Source: Candidatus Poribacteria bacterium
Lineage (GTDB): Bacteria; Poribacteria; WGA-4E; WGA-3G
Assembly (NCBI GenBank): GCA_009845505.1
Contig: VXZL01000239.1
Location: forward strand, 1 to 8,248
DNA length: 8,248 nt
Reading direction: 5' to 3'
The position numbers and the translations under genes are program-made. Shown here one piece after another: positions 1-6,369 of the stretch. The notes beneath the pieces are model-generated. The model was not told the DNA's origin, searched no databases, and saw nothing but the letters and a program-made list of their open reading frames with translations. Each line of letters starts with the position of its first letter. Position 1 is the stretch's first letter.

Positions 1-1155
1 CAAAGAAGATATAAATCTAACCAACGAGTTGGGACATGGCATACTGAATGGGGTACCTTCAAGCAAAACCTACCTCACCAGAAAACCCCCTTTATAAAAC
101 GGAATTGGGGACATGTGCGGCATTCGTTATGCTCTTACCCCGGTAAACTTAAACCGGCTATTGCCCACCATTTGGTACAAACATTTGTTCCAGAAGATGG
201 ACGAGTTTTAGATCCATTCGCGGGTGCTGGTACAATTCCATTCGAGGCAACACTGGCTGGCAAACACGCCTACGGTTTTGAGATAAGCCCTGCCGCTTTT
301 GCGATCGCCAGTGCAAAGGTTCAAGCACCTACAGAACAAGATTGTACAACGGTTATTGAAACAGTGGAAGATTTCATCGGCTGCCATTCAACTACAGACG
401 CAGAAATCACTGAAGCGAAACGTTTCGGGTTCAATGGGAAAGTAACGGAATACTATGAGTCCCAAACTTTGGCGGAAGTTCTCTTGGCACGACGCTATTT
501 TCAAATTCATCCACCAGAAACACCTGAGGAATGGTTTGTATTTGCCTCGTTGCTCCATATTTTGCACGGTAATCGTCCGTATGCCCTTAGCCGCCGCTCT
601 CATCCACTTACGCCTTATAAACCCACTGGACCTTATGAATATCGTTCCCTAATCAATCAACTACGGGCAAAAGTTCAGCGAGGGTTGGCTGAAGATTTGC
701 CTACGAATTTTCGGCAGGGAAAGATACTTTTCCAAGATGCAACGAATTGGTGGCCTAGAGAAGTAGAGCAATTAGATGCCGTTATTACGTCCCCGCCGTT
801 CTTCGATAGCACCCGATTCTATTCCGCGAATTGGTTAAGATTATGGTTCTCTGGCTGGTCCGCTGATAATTTCAAAACAGGACCATCAGTTTTTGTTGAT
901 GAGAAACAGAAAAGTAGTTTTGATGTATATATTCCGATTCTTCGCCAAGCGAAAGAACGTCTTAAATCTAATGGTGTGGTTGTCTTGCATCTGGGCAAAA
1001 GTGCTAAGTGCAATATGGCGGCTCATTTACGAGAACTTGGTAAGAGGTGGTTTCGGTCAATAGACCTTTTTGACGAAAGCGTTGCCCATTGTGAATCTCA
1101 CGGTATTCGCGACAAAGGAACAGTTACATCTCATCAGTATCTTGTTCTGTATTAA
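1..1155 (+). CDS. Type II DNA methyltransferase, probably N4-cytosine specific (5' partial)
   Basis: This is an S-adenosylmethionine-dependent DNA amino-methyltransferase, inferred to be the protective half of a type II restriction-modification pair. The reading frame is open from base 1, so the true start lies before the window. The GTG at 115 sits inside a conserved block (HSLCSYPGKLKPAIAHHLV, a motif X-like region) and is unlikely to be the start. The SAM-binding motif I, DPFAGAGT, is at 211-234. The catalytic motif IV, TSPPF, is at 787-801; an S-P-P-[YF] form is typical of m4C enzymes. About 185 residues lie between the two motifs, which leaves room for a target-recognition region and suggests the alpha-like order (motif I, TRD, motif IV). 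The C-terminus (VVVLHLGK, then HQYLVLY) looks complete. At least 384 residues are visible. It converges with an HNH endonuclease gene and overlaps it by 32 bp. Adenine specificity cannot be excluded from the motif alone; the recognition sequence is unknown. Confidence 0.88.
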   Translation, partial: QRRYKSNQRVGTWHTEWGTFKQNLPHQKTPFIKRNWGHVRHSLCSYPGKLKPAIAHHLVQTFVPEDGRVLDPFAGAGTIPFEATLAGKHAYGFEISPAAFAIASAKVQAPTEQDCTTVIETVEDFIGCHSTTDAEITEAKRFGFNGKVTEYYESQTLAEVLLARRYFQIHPPETPEEWFVFASLLHILHGNRPYALSRRSHPLTPYKPTGPYEYRSLINQLRAKVQRGLAEDLPTNFRQGKILFQDATNWWPREVEQLDAVITSPPFFDSTRFYSANWLRLWFSGWSADNFKTGPSVFVDEKQKSSFDVYIPILRQAKERLKSNGVVVLHLGKSAKCNMAAHLRELGKRWFRSIDLFDESVAHCESHGIRDKGTVTSHQYLVLY

Positions 1156-2167
1156 AATCCACCTCCTGATGAATTACTTGCTGGTACTCCTGATTGGCTT
1201 GACGTACCCAAGCAGGCGAAATAATTGTCGAATGCTGAAAAAAATCAAAATTTTCATACTGTAAAATCCGATTACGTAGTTTGATAATTTCTGACCTATA
1301 AGGCGCATATTTTGTTAAAAGTTGATCTACTTGTTCAGAGATACTAAGGCGTTTAATTGCTTCAGGATTATAATGCGGTTGCCCAGCAAGCGTTTCATAC
1401 TGAACGCCTGTGAGGACAGCAAGGTTCCTTAATTCGCTATCTGAGTAATATGCTGAAGGCCACTTGTCTGACTTCTCGCTGTTATGCTCTCTGCATAATA
1501 GTGTTGCATTTTCAGTTGTCAGGGGCCACAAAAAAACGGCAGGAAGGGTATGATCAAGTGGACGTTCTTTAGTACCAACTCCTTGTAGGTCTTTCCCGCA
1601 TTTAAAACAACGATAACTAAAACGTTTGTAGATATTTTCGCTTTCAATTTTTCGGCTTCCAGAGAGATCCAAATACATTCGCCGTTTTTGGGCAGCTTCA
1701 CGGTGTTGATCTGTCAACCGAGTTTTATTTTTAATGGCGTTGTAAACTGCTTTGCATAATTTGCATTCGCTCTGACGGCCAGACCTTCGAGCACTATGTC
1801 GGTCAAATAAATCAAGCGATTTAATCGTATTACAGATGATACAATACTTATATTCCCGCGCTTCCTCAATATAATCATCGTGCAGAATCGTAAATGTCCC
1901 TTCTTCAATAATGGAGTGGTCTCTCTGGTCTTCCAGTTTGTACGCATAGAATTGAGTTTCGTCGCCTGATAACATAACTATTTCACAAGTCGGGCAGGTA
2001 ATTTCAAAATCATCGCCAATTTCGTCTTTACGAACGAAGATAAATTCAAGACATTCGCTATTTAAACACTGGAACCCTTTGAAAACCACGTCTCCCATGC
2101 CGCGAACATGCTCTGCACGAATCTGATTCGTTTTAACGACCTTTGTATACGGTTTGCGTCTCGGCAT
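1124..2167 (-). CDS. HNH-family restriction endonuclease (putative type II)
   Basis: This 347-residue protein is inferred to be the nuclease partner of the convergent methyltransferase. Its HNH domain lies at about residues 185-235. A C187-x2-C190 pair is followed by LDH (His206, general-base position), then N220-ATLLC and C225-x2-H228-N, a classical treble-clef HNH with structural cysteines. Two further Cys modules precede it: C34-x4-C39 with C58-x2-C61 (zinc-ribbon-like), and C109-x2-C112 with C135-x2-C138 in a short pattern (CIICNTIKSLDLF, basic stretch, CKLC) often seen beside HNH domains. The C-terminal 110 residues are charged and unassigned. There is no signal peptide or membrane segment, so it should act in the cytoplasm. 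The ATG at 2165-2167 has a good ribosome site (GAGGG, 5 nt away). The last 32 bases, including the stop, are antisense to the methyltransferase end. HNH type II enzymes such as Eco31I are known, but I cannot place this protein in a specificity family. A non-restriction HNH protein is the main alternative. Confidence 0.78.
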   Translation of the reverse strand: MPRRKPYTKVVKTNQIRAEHVRGMGDVVFKGFQCLNSECLEFIFVRKDEIGDDFEITCPTCEIVMLSGDETQFYAYKLEDQRDHSIIEEGTFTILHDDYIEEAREYKYCIICNTIKSLDLFDRHSARRSGRQSECKLCKAVYNAIKNKTRLTDQHREAAQKRRMYLDLSGSRKIESENIYKRFSYRCFKCGKDLQGVGTKERPLDHTLPAVFLWPLTTENATLLCREHNSEKSDKWPSAYYSDSELRNLAVLTGVQYETLAGQPHYNPEAIKRLSISEQVDQLLTKYAPYRSEIIKLRNRILQYENFDFFQHSTIISPAWVRQANQEYQQVIHQEVDFNTEQDTDEM

Positions 2168-2172
2168 ATTTA

Positions 2173-2178
2173 CCCTCG
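2173..2178 (-). promoter_or_regulatory. Ribosome binding site of the HNH endonuclease gene
   Basis: On the minus strand CGAGGG lies five bases before the ATG at 2165-2167. It supports that ATG as the start. No convincing -35/-10 pair is seen immediately upstream; a weak TATATC lies at about 2202-2207, at the edge of the adjacent repeat element. Confidence 0.55.
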
Positions 2179-2205
2179 CAATAGTTCCGGTCAGTTAAAA
2201 TGATA

Positions 2206-2322
2206 TAGGACTTACGCAAAATTGCGTTAGAACACCAATTCTGATATGATTAGACACCGATTCCCACAGAATTCGGCACCGTTGCAAACCGAACTTATCA
2301 TTCTTTTCGTGCGCAAGTCTTA
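2206..2322. mobile_element. MITE-like element with imperfect 13-bp inverted ends
   Basis: The left end TAGGACTTACGCA (2206-2218) and the right end TGCGCAAGTCTTA (2310-2322) are inverted repeats matching at 11 of 13 positions, enclosing a span of 117 bp with no coding capacity. This is the architecture of a non-autonomous miniature transposable element or of a solo insertion-sequence remnant. No clear target-site duplication is visible at the borders. Ends beginning GGACTTACGCA seem familiar from insertion sequences of several environmental bacteria, but that is from memory. The left end lies only 38 bp before the start codon of the HNH endonuclease gene, so the element overlaps that gene's likely promoter zone. 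Confidence 0.45.
2211..2230. repeat. Hairpin inside the left end of the MITE-like element
   Basis: CTTACGCAA and TTGCGTTAG form an inverted repeat around a 2-nt spacer (AA), with one mismatch. No T-tract follows on either strand, so it is not a typical intrinsic terminator. It could be a subterminal palindrome of the mobile element or an operator for the endonuclease gene. Confidence 0.4.
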
Positions 2323-2331
2323 AAGTAGAAA

Positions 2332-2418
2332 CTATCGACGAGATTTTAGTCTGCCCCATACGACACTAATTTTGCCAGTTGGGTCCACGGCTTGTGTCGT
2401 TGCGAAGCGGTTTGAGAT
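2332..2418 (-). pseudogene. Possible remnant of a C-terminal coding tail
   Basis: Read on the minus strand, this stretch encodes 28 residues ending VDPTGKISVVWGRLKSRR followed by TAG. The composition is protein-like, and the G-K-[IL]-x3-W-G-x-[IL]-K pattern resembles short C-terminal tails I associate with secreted or repeat-rich proteins of Poribacteria-type genomes (memory, not verified). There is no start codon or ribosome site, and an in-frame TGA lies upstream at 2455-2457, so it is not an intact gene. It may be the end of a gene truncated when the neighbouring repeat or restriction cassette arrived. It may equally be chance; confidence is low. Confidence 0.25.
2360..2400. repeat. Inverted repeat with 7-bp perfect arms
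   Basis: ACGACAC (2360-2366) and GTGTCGT (2394-2400) are perfect inverted repeats with a 27-nt loop. The loop contains a smaller GCC/GGC pair. There is no T-tract on either side. It lies within the putative coding tail, so it may have no function. Confidence 0.3.
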
Positions 2419-2431
2419 GAATAGGAAGAAA

Positions 2432-2469
2432 TAGCGGGTAGGATTGAAACACCTTCACTCCTCCCGCTA
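2432..2469 (-). terminator. Putative rho-independent terminator of sodA
   Basis: TAGCGGG (2432-2438) pairs with CCCGCTA (2463-2469). After a one-base bulge, AGGA (2440-2443) pairs with TCCT (2459-2462), giving an 11-bp stem and a 15-nt loop. On the minus strand the stem is followed by TTTCTTCC, a modest T-rich run. It begins 24 bp after the sodA stop codon, the expected place for a terminator of that transcript. Confidence 0.6.
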
Positions 2470-2493
2470 CTGAAATCCGAAATCTACTACAAA

Positions 2494-3099
2494 TTAGGCG
2501 TTTGCTACATAAAGTTCATTGACTCGCGTCCAATTGATGACGTTTCCCCATGCTTCAACGTAGTCTGGACGTAGGTTTTGATACTTTAGATAGTATGCAT
2601 GTTCCCAGACATCGAGACCGAGCAGGGGAACGTGCCCTTGCATGATCGGACTGTCCTGATTCGCAGTGGAGTAGATCTCCAAGCCGTTATCCCCAAGGAC
2701 GAGCCATGCCCAACCCGAACCGAAACGTGTGGTCGCAGCTGTGACAAACTGCTCTTTTGCAGCTTCAAGCGAGCCGAAGGTTGAGGTGATAGCTGCTACG
2801 ATTTCTCCACCGGGTTCGCCACCGTTGGGGCTCATAGTAGACCAAAAGAGCGAATGATTGGCGTGCCCACCGCCATTGTTGATGACAGCTTGGCGTTTAT
2901 CCTCAGGCACCTGATCAAGATTGGCGAGCAATTCGTTAACATCCATATCGGCGACAGCCCCGAGTCCTTCTAGGGCAGCGTTGAGGTTGTTAACGTAACC
3001 TTGATGGTGTTTGCCGTGATGGATTTCCATGGTTTGTGCGTCAATGTGAGGCTCCAAAGCATCGTGAGCATAAGGGAGCACTGGTAATGTGTGTGCCAT
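2494..3099 (-). CDS. sodA: Superoxide dismutase, manganese type
   Basis: This cytoplasmic enzyme dismutates superoxide to hydrogen peroxide and oxygen. The 201 residues are the normal length for the family, with no signal peptide. The metal ligands are His27 (in MEIHHGKHH), His82 (in HANHSLFW), Asp163 and His167 (in the family signature DVWEHAYY). The second-sphere residues His31 and Tyr35 are present. Gln148 in NQDSP, together with [11 protein letters not shown], matches the Mn rather than the Fe form, where the outer-sphere Gln comes from the N-terminal domain. It closely resembles Escherichia coli SodA throughout, including the N-terminal [15 protein letters not shown] block. Compared with that protein it has a shorter loop before LLGLDVWEH. 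The start is the ATG at 3097-3099, with a strong Shine-Dalgarno sequence upstream. It has its own promoter and terminator, so it appears monocistronic. Metal preference inferred from sequence can be wrong for cambialistic enzymes. Confidence 0.97.
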   Translation of the reverse strand: MAHTLPVLPYAHDALEPHIDAQTMEIHHGKHHQGYVNNLNAALEGLGAVADMDVNELLANLDQVPEDKRQAVINNGGGHANHSLFWSTMSPNGGEPGGEIVAAITSTFGSLEAAKEQFVTAATTRFGSGWAWLVLGDNGLEIYSTANQDSPIMQGHVPLLGLDVWEHAYYLKYQNLRPDYVEAWGNVINWTRVNELYVANA

Positions 3100-3110
3100 T
3101 TAAAAAATAG

Positions 3111-3117
3111 CCTCCTA
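3111..3117 (-). promoter_or_regulatory. Ribosome binding site of sodA
   Basis: The minus strand reads TAGGAGG, a near-perfect Shine-Dalgarno sequence, with 11 nt between it and the ATG. It confirms the sodA start. Confidence 0.75.
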
Positions 3118-3162
3118 ATAGTGTTTTTTGATATTCAAGCAAAGTGCTTAACAATCGGGGAA

Positions 3163-3191
3163 AGTATAACAGATTTATCGGAAGTGTGCAA
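3163..3191 (-). promoter_or_regulatory. Putative sigma-70-type promoter of sodA
   Basis: On the minus strand, TATACT (-10; 3163-3168) is preceded by TGT, giving an extended -10 (TGTTATACT). A weak -35, TTGCAC (3186-3191), lies exactly 17 bp upstream. Transcription would start near 3156, leaving a leader of about 55 nt. No obvious Fur or SoxR operator is recognised. Confidence 0.5.
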
Positions 3192-3248
3192 GTTTTTTCT
3201 GAAGGGCGCGATTTCAAACTCCACCAGTCGGGAAACAATAGGCAGAGA

Positions 3249-6200
3249 TTAGTCGTTTGACTGACTATCTTCAGAGACTGCACCGACACGGCAAATCCGT
3301 TTATAGGCACAATAACTACAAGGTTGCGTTTTGTTGCGCGGGGTCAATGGTTGATCACCATGTTCCTCAAAATCCACAAATCCGTATTCATCAGTTTCCA
3401 CAACGCCGTCTTCCTCGGGCGGTGAAAAGGTTTCGACGCGAGTGATGAGTGGGAAGTTGCCGTCGCTTATTTCGTTAACATATTGTCCAAGATAACCATT
3501 CACGCGGGTGATTACCCTATCAAATTCCTCGTCGGATAACATCTGCTGTGTTCTTCGGGATAACACGTATGTCTCTCCTCTGGCAGATTCCTTTCCAATA
3601 CCGAGTTGAATTTTGCAGTCGTTCAACCTGACTTTATGATACAAGCCTGCTGCCGATTCGTATCCATTCCCTAGTAGTTGCCTCACAATTTCAAGATAGA
3701 TAGGCAATTGGAGAGCTCGTCCCTCAAGAATATCTTTGATTCCAGGTGTTAAACTTCCGGTTTTATAATCAATAACATTAAAAACACCTTCTCCTATATC
3801 AATACGGTCAATTTTGGCATTGAGAGGCACATCACCGATACAGATAGGTTCGACCCGGCTAAGGACTGAATCGGTTATGCCTTTCCGACGGCCAACGCTG
3901 ACCTCAAAATAGCGCGGGGCAGTGGTTACATCGCATTGTCGTTCCACTGCAAGCCATTGGTTCAACCTAACTTTTAAGAGTGTTTTGTCTACCTCCCGAA
4001 ATAGATCTTCGGATGTAGGATCCCCGATCCCCTTATCTATGACATCAGATAACTGCCGTTTTGCTGCTTCAAAGCCTGCTTCGTCACACTGACTAATAGC
4101 CGGTTGTTCTCGACGCTGGTCATAGAATTCAGCGAGAATGTTGTGAGCTAACTCGCCCATTTCCAAGGCAGATAAGCCTTCAGTTTCTTCTTCATCTTCG
4201 CTACCGAGTTTTAAAACTTCAGATGCAAGATACTGAAATGGACATTTAGCGTAAGTTTCCAAATCTGTGATGGAATAGGTCCACTGTCTCCGTTTTCTTA
4301 AACGATCTCCGCTTTGGGTAGAAAGCGAACCTGCTGTCAACACCCCTTCATAATCCAAAAGGTCATGTATCTCCTCTCGACTTTTTTCGACTTCAACAAC
4401 ATGCTTTATTAGGGGGCGCATGTGTTCTAAACGCTTGGGGAATATCCCATCAAGGGGCGTATCTGCTGCCCATACGTGCTTGCCGTAGGTGCTGAGGAAA
4501 CTGGGGATACTGCCTTGCATGGAATCATCGACTTCTTCAACCTCCTTAATCTTAGCAACTGCCTTCAATTGCTCAAGGAATGGTGAAGGGATGAGTTCGG
4601 CTTCACGCTCACGTTGTGGGACAAGGAGATATAATCGCTTTTGAAAAGATTTGAGGACCCCATAGAACATAAACCGATTATTGTACAGATGCTCTTCTTC
4701 AGTCCGATACGGGTGACTTGGAAGCAGTGGGTCCGGACTATAATTCTCTGGAAAATTGCCCTCTACAAAATCACATAAAAAGACCGTGTTAAACTCCAAA
4801 CTTCTCAGTTCACTGAGTCGAGTAATTTTGACGGTTTCTGCCTTTGTTATTACTCTGTTTTGATAGCTTGTGTGCTTTGCAATGTGATGGAGTTTCTGGA
4901 TATAATTACCAAGGAAATCAGACCCAACGCCTTCCGACATTAAAACGCTGCAGAGGTTCTTAACAATCCTATTGAATTGGCGATATGCCTCAACTTCGGC
5001 TTCAACAACTTCCGGGCTTCTTCCGAACATCGGGTTTAGAATACGCTGGAGGACCTCTCCCTTTTTGAGTAAGTGATCAACATACTCCTGAAACTTACTT
5101 GGGTGAAACCGGTGTGTGTCGGATACAGGCTTTACCGTAGAAAAGTAAGTATCGTTTAGTGGCGTACGATCTGACGAAAGGCGAGAAAAGATTGATTTGG
5201 CAACCTCTGACTTTGTCAGCGGCGTGCTTTCCCTAAGCGAATAGGGGATCCCATAAGCAGGGAAAATCTCAGCGATACGGTCTTGGTACAACCCTATATT
5301 GTAGCAGGCAACGCAGACCTCACTCAACTTGCAGTCGTCGTCTGAGACGTGTTTTTGGATACGGCGTGCAATTTCCTCAACCTCTTCGGAGCGGTCAGCG
5401 GGTTTCAGGACTGTAATCTGAGGTGGGTCATCAGCATTATGGTTCAGATGCGTGGACGTAGCATCGGCACGAAAGAGGTTCTCGGCGAAATGCGGATGTT
5501 GATCGGTATCGCGTTCATAGTTCGGATCAATGTAGGCACTTGCGGTCCTAAATTGCGAGACGAGATCGGTGATGTTTTTATATAAACCCTCATTTCCTTC
5601 AAGCCAGTCGGTACGGAACCACATTTCTATCTGGGGTATCTTGGCAATGTGAGTCAAGATTTTGATGTCGGCTTTAGAAAGGGCGGTAAATCCTTCAACA
5701 ACAACAAGATTGATGCTTGGAAATGCCCCGATCATAAGTGAATCAAAGTTGTTAGCGTTAGCAAGGTGCAGACGCTTGCCTTGTTCATCTATCCAACGGT
5801 CTCCGAGTTTGGTTTCATAATCGTTACAGATGCGAAAGAAGTCATCTTCGGTTGGATTTTGTGATTCGCCATCTCCAATATTTAGCGCGTTCTCTCCATA
5901 TTCCTTAAGGCGGTTAATTGTGTCTGCGATGAGAGAGAGCGTGCTGTCCGGCACAGGAATGTTTTGGCTGGGTCGGAAGGTATCATAACGGTGGGAATTA
6001 GGGTTGACCGATTGAGGATTTGCTATTTCATGCAGCCAGAGGTTTTGGACTCCTTGGGAGATGTTCAGTCTTGCTGGACGGACTTGGTTATATAGCCTTT
6101 GAATGAAATTTCCGAGTGTATAGACCCGCAAGTTGGCAACCGCTTGGTTGGGATGATAACCAACCAATTCGCGTTGGCGATGCAAACGTGCGGAATCGGT

Positions 6201-6347
6201 CGGCACAACAACGACAAAGGTGTGTGCTCTATTACTCTGAATGCGGGTTTTAAGGATATTTTCAATACCTGGCATCTGTTCAATAAATGAAGGAAAGCGA
6301 TTGGAAGTATGGAAGAATAGAGGAGAAAGCCCTCCTGGACCTTCCAT
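3249..6347 (-). CDS. AddB/RecB-type PD-(D/E)XK exonuclease with inactive helicase-like N-terminus
   Basis: This is probably the nuclease subunit of an AddAB-type double-strand-break repair complex, acting on DNA ends in the cytoplasm (1032 residues; Bacillus AddB is somewhat longer). The N-terminal part is helicase-like. VVVVPTDSARLHRQREL (about 45-61) and LRVYTLGNFIQRL match the blocks that follow Walker A in AddB, but no GxxGxGK[ST] precedes them. EEVEEIARRI (about 320) and NTVFLCDFVEGNFPE (about 520-535) fit UvrD-like C-terminal blocks. The nuclease domain starts near YSITDLETYAKCPFQYL (Cys702). His735 (GELAHNIL), Asp847 (KIDRID), Asp860 and Lys862 (IDYKTG) form the RecB-like catalytic set with RecB-like spacing, followed by LQLPIYL. 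Cys702 plus Cys1010, Cys1013 and Cys1019 (CSYCAYKRIC) form an AddB-type 4Fe-4S staple. It lies 22 bp after metG on the same strand. The start is uncertain: the ATG at 6345-6347 has only a weak, distant AAGG, and Met25 is an alternative. No addA partner is visible. Confidence 0.85.
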   Translation of the reverse strand: MEGPGGLSPLFFHTSNRFPSFIEQMPGIENILKTRIQSNRAHTFVVVVPTDSARLHRQRELVGYHPNQAVANLRVYTLGNFIQRLYNQVRPARLNISQGVQNLWLHEIANPQSVNPNSHRYDTFRPSQNIPVPDSTLSLIADTINRLKEYGENALNIGDGESQNPTEDDFFRICNDYETKLGDRWIDEQGKRLHLANANNFDSLMIGAFPSINLVVVEGFTALSKADIKILTHIAKIPQIEMWFRTDWLEGNEGLYKNITDLVSQFRTASAYIDPNYERDTDQHPHFAENLFRADATSTHLNHNADDPPQITVLKPADRSEEVEEIARRIQKHVSDDDCKLSEVCVACYNIGLYQDRIAEIFPAYGIPYSLRESTPLTKSEVAKSIFSRLSSDRTPLNDTYFSTVKPVSDTHRFHPSKFQEYVDHLLKKGEVLQRILNPMFGRSPEVVEAEVEAYRQFNRIVKNLCSVLMSEGVGSDFLGNYIQKLHHIAKHTSYQNRVITKAETVKITRLSELRSLEFNTVFLCDFVEGNFPENYSPDPLLPSHPYRTEEEHLYNNRFMFYGVLKSFQKRLYLLVPQREREAELIPSPFLEQLKAVAKIKEVEEVDDSMQGSIPSFLSTYGKHVWAADTPLDGIFPKRLEHMRPLIKHVVEVEKSREEIHDLLDYEGVLTAGSLSTQSGDRLRKRRQWTYSITDLETYAKCPFQYLASEVLKLGSEDEEETEGLSALEMGELAHNILAEFYDQRREQPAISQCDEAGFEAAKRQLSDVIDKGIGDPTSEDLFREVDKTLLKVRLNQWLAVERQCDVTTAPRYFEVSVGRRKGITDSVLSRVEPICIGDVPLNAKIDRIDIGEGVFNVIDYKTGSLTPGIKDILEGRALQLPIYLEIVRQLLGNGYESAAGLYHKVRLNDCKIQLGIGKESARGETYVLSRRTQQMLSDEEFDRVITRVNGYLGQYVNEISDGNFPLITRVETFSPPEEDGVVETDEYGFVDFEEHGDQPLTPRNKTQPCSYCAYKRICRVGAVSEDSQSND

Positions 6348-6369
6348 ATTTCGAGTTAAGAACCTTTTG

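Noticed and set aside
1236..1262. A/T-rich stretch with GAAAA...TTTTC arms considered as a terminator for the methyltransferase
   Set aside because: It is an AT-only weak stem inside the HNH coding sequence (Phe/Asn/Tyr codons), with no GC-rich stem.
2360..2400. 7-bp inverted repeat considered as a terminator for the HNH or sodA transcripts
   Set aside because: No T-tract follows on either strand and the loop is 27 nt, so it is listed only as a repeat.
2206..2493. Search for CRISPR repeats, a tRNA gene or attachment site beside the R-M cassette
   Set aside because: No regularly spaced direct repeats, no tRNA cloverleaf and no direct-repeat borders are visible.
3041..3310. 89-codon minus-strand ORF spanning the sodA start, its promoter and the end of the nuclease gene
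   Set aside because: It overlaps the well-supported sodA start and regulatory sites in another frame, has a Cys/Leu-rich random composition and no recognisable domain.
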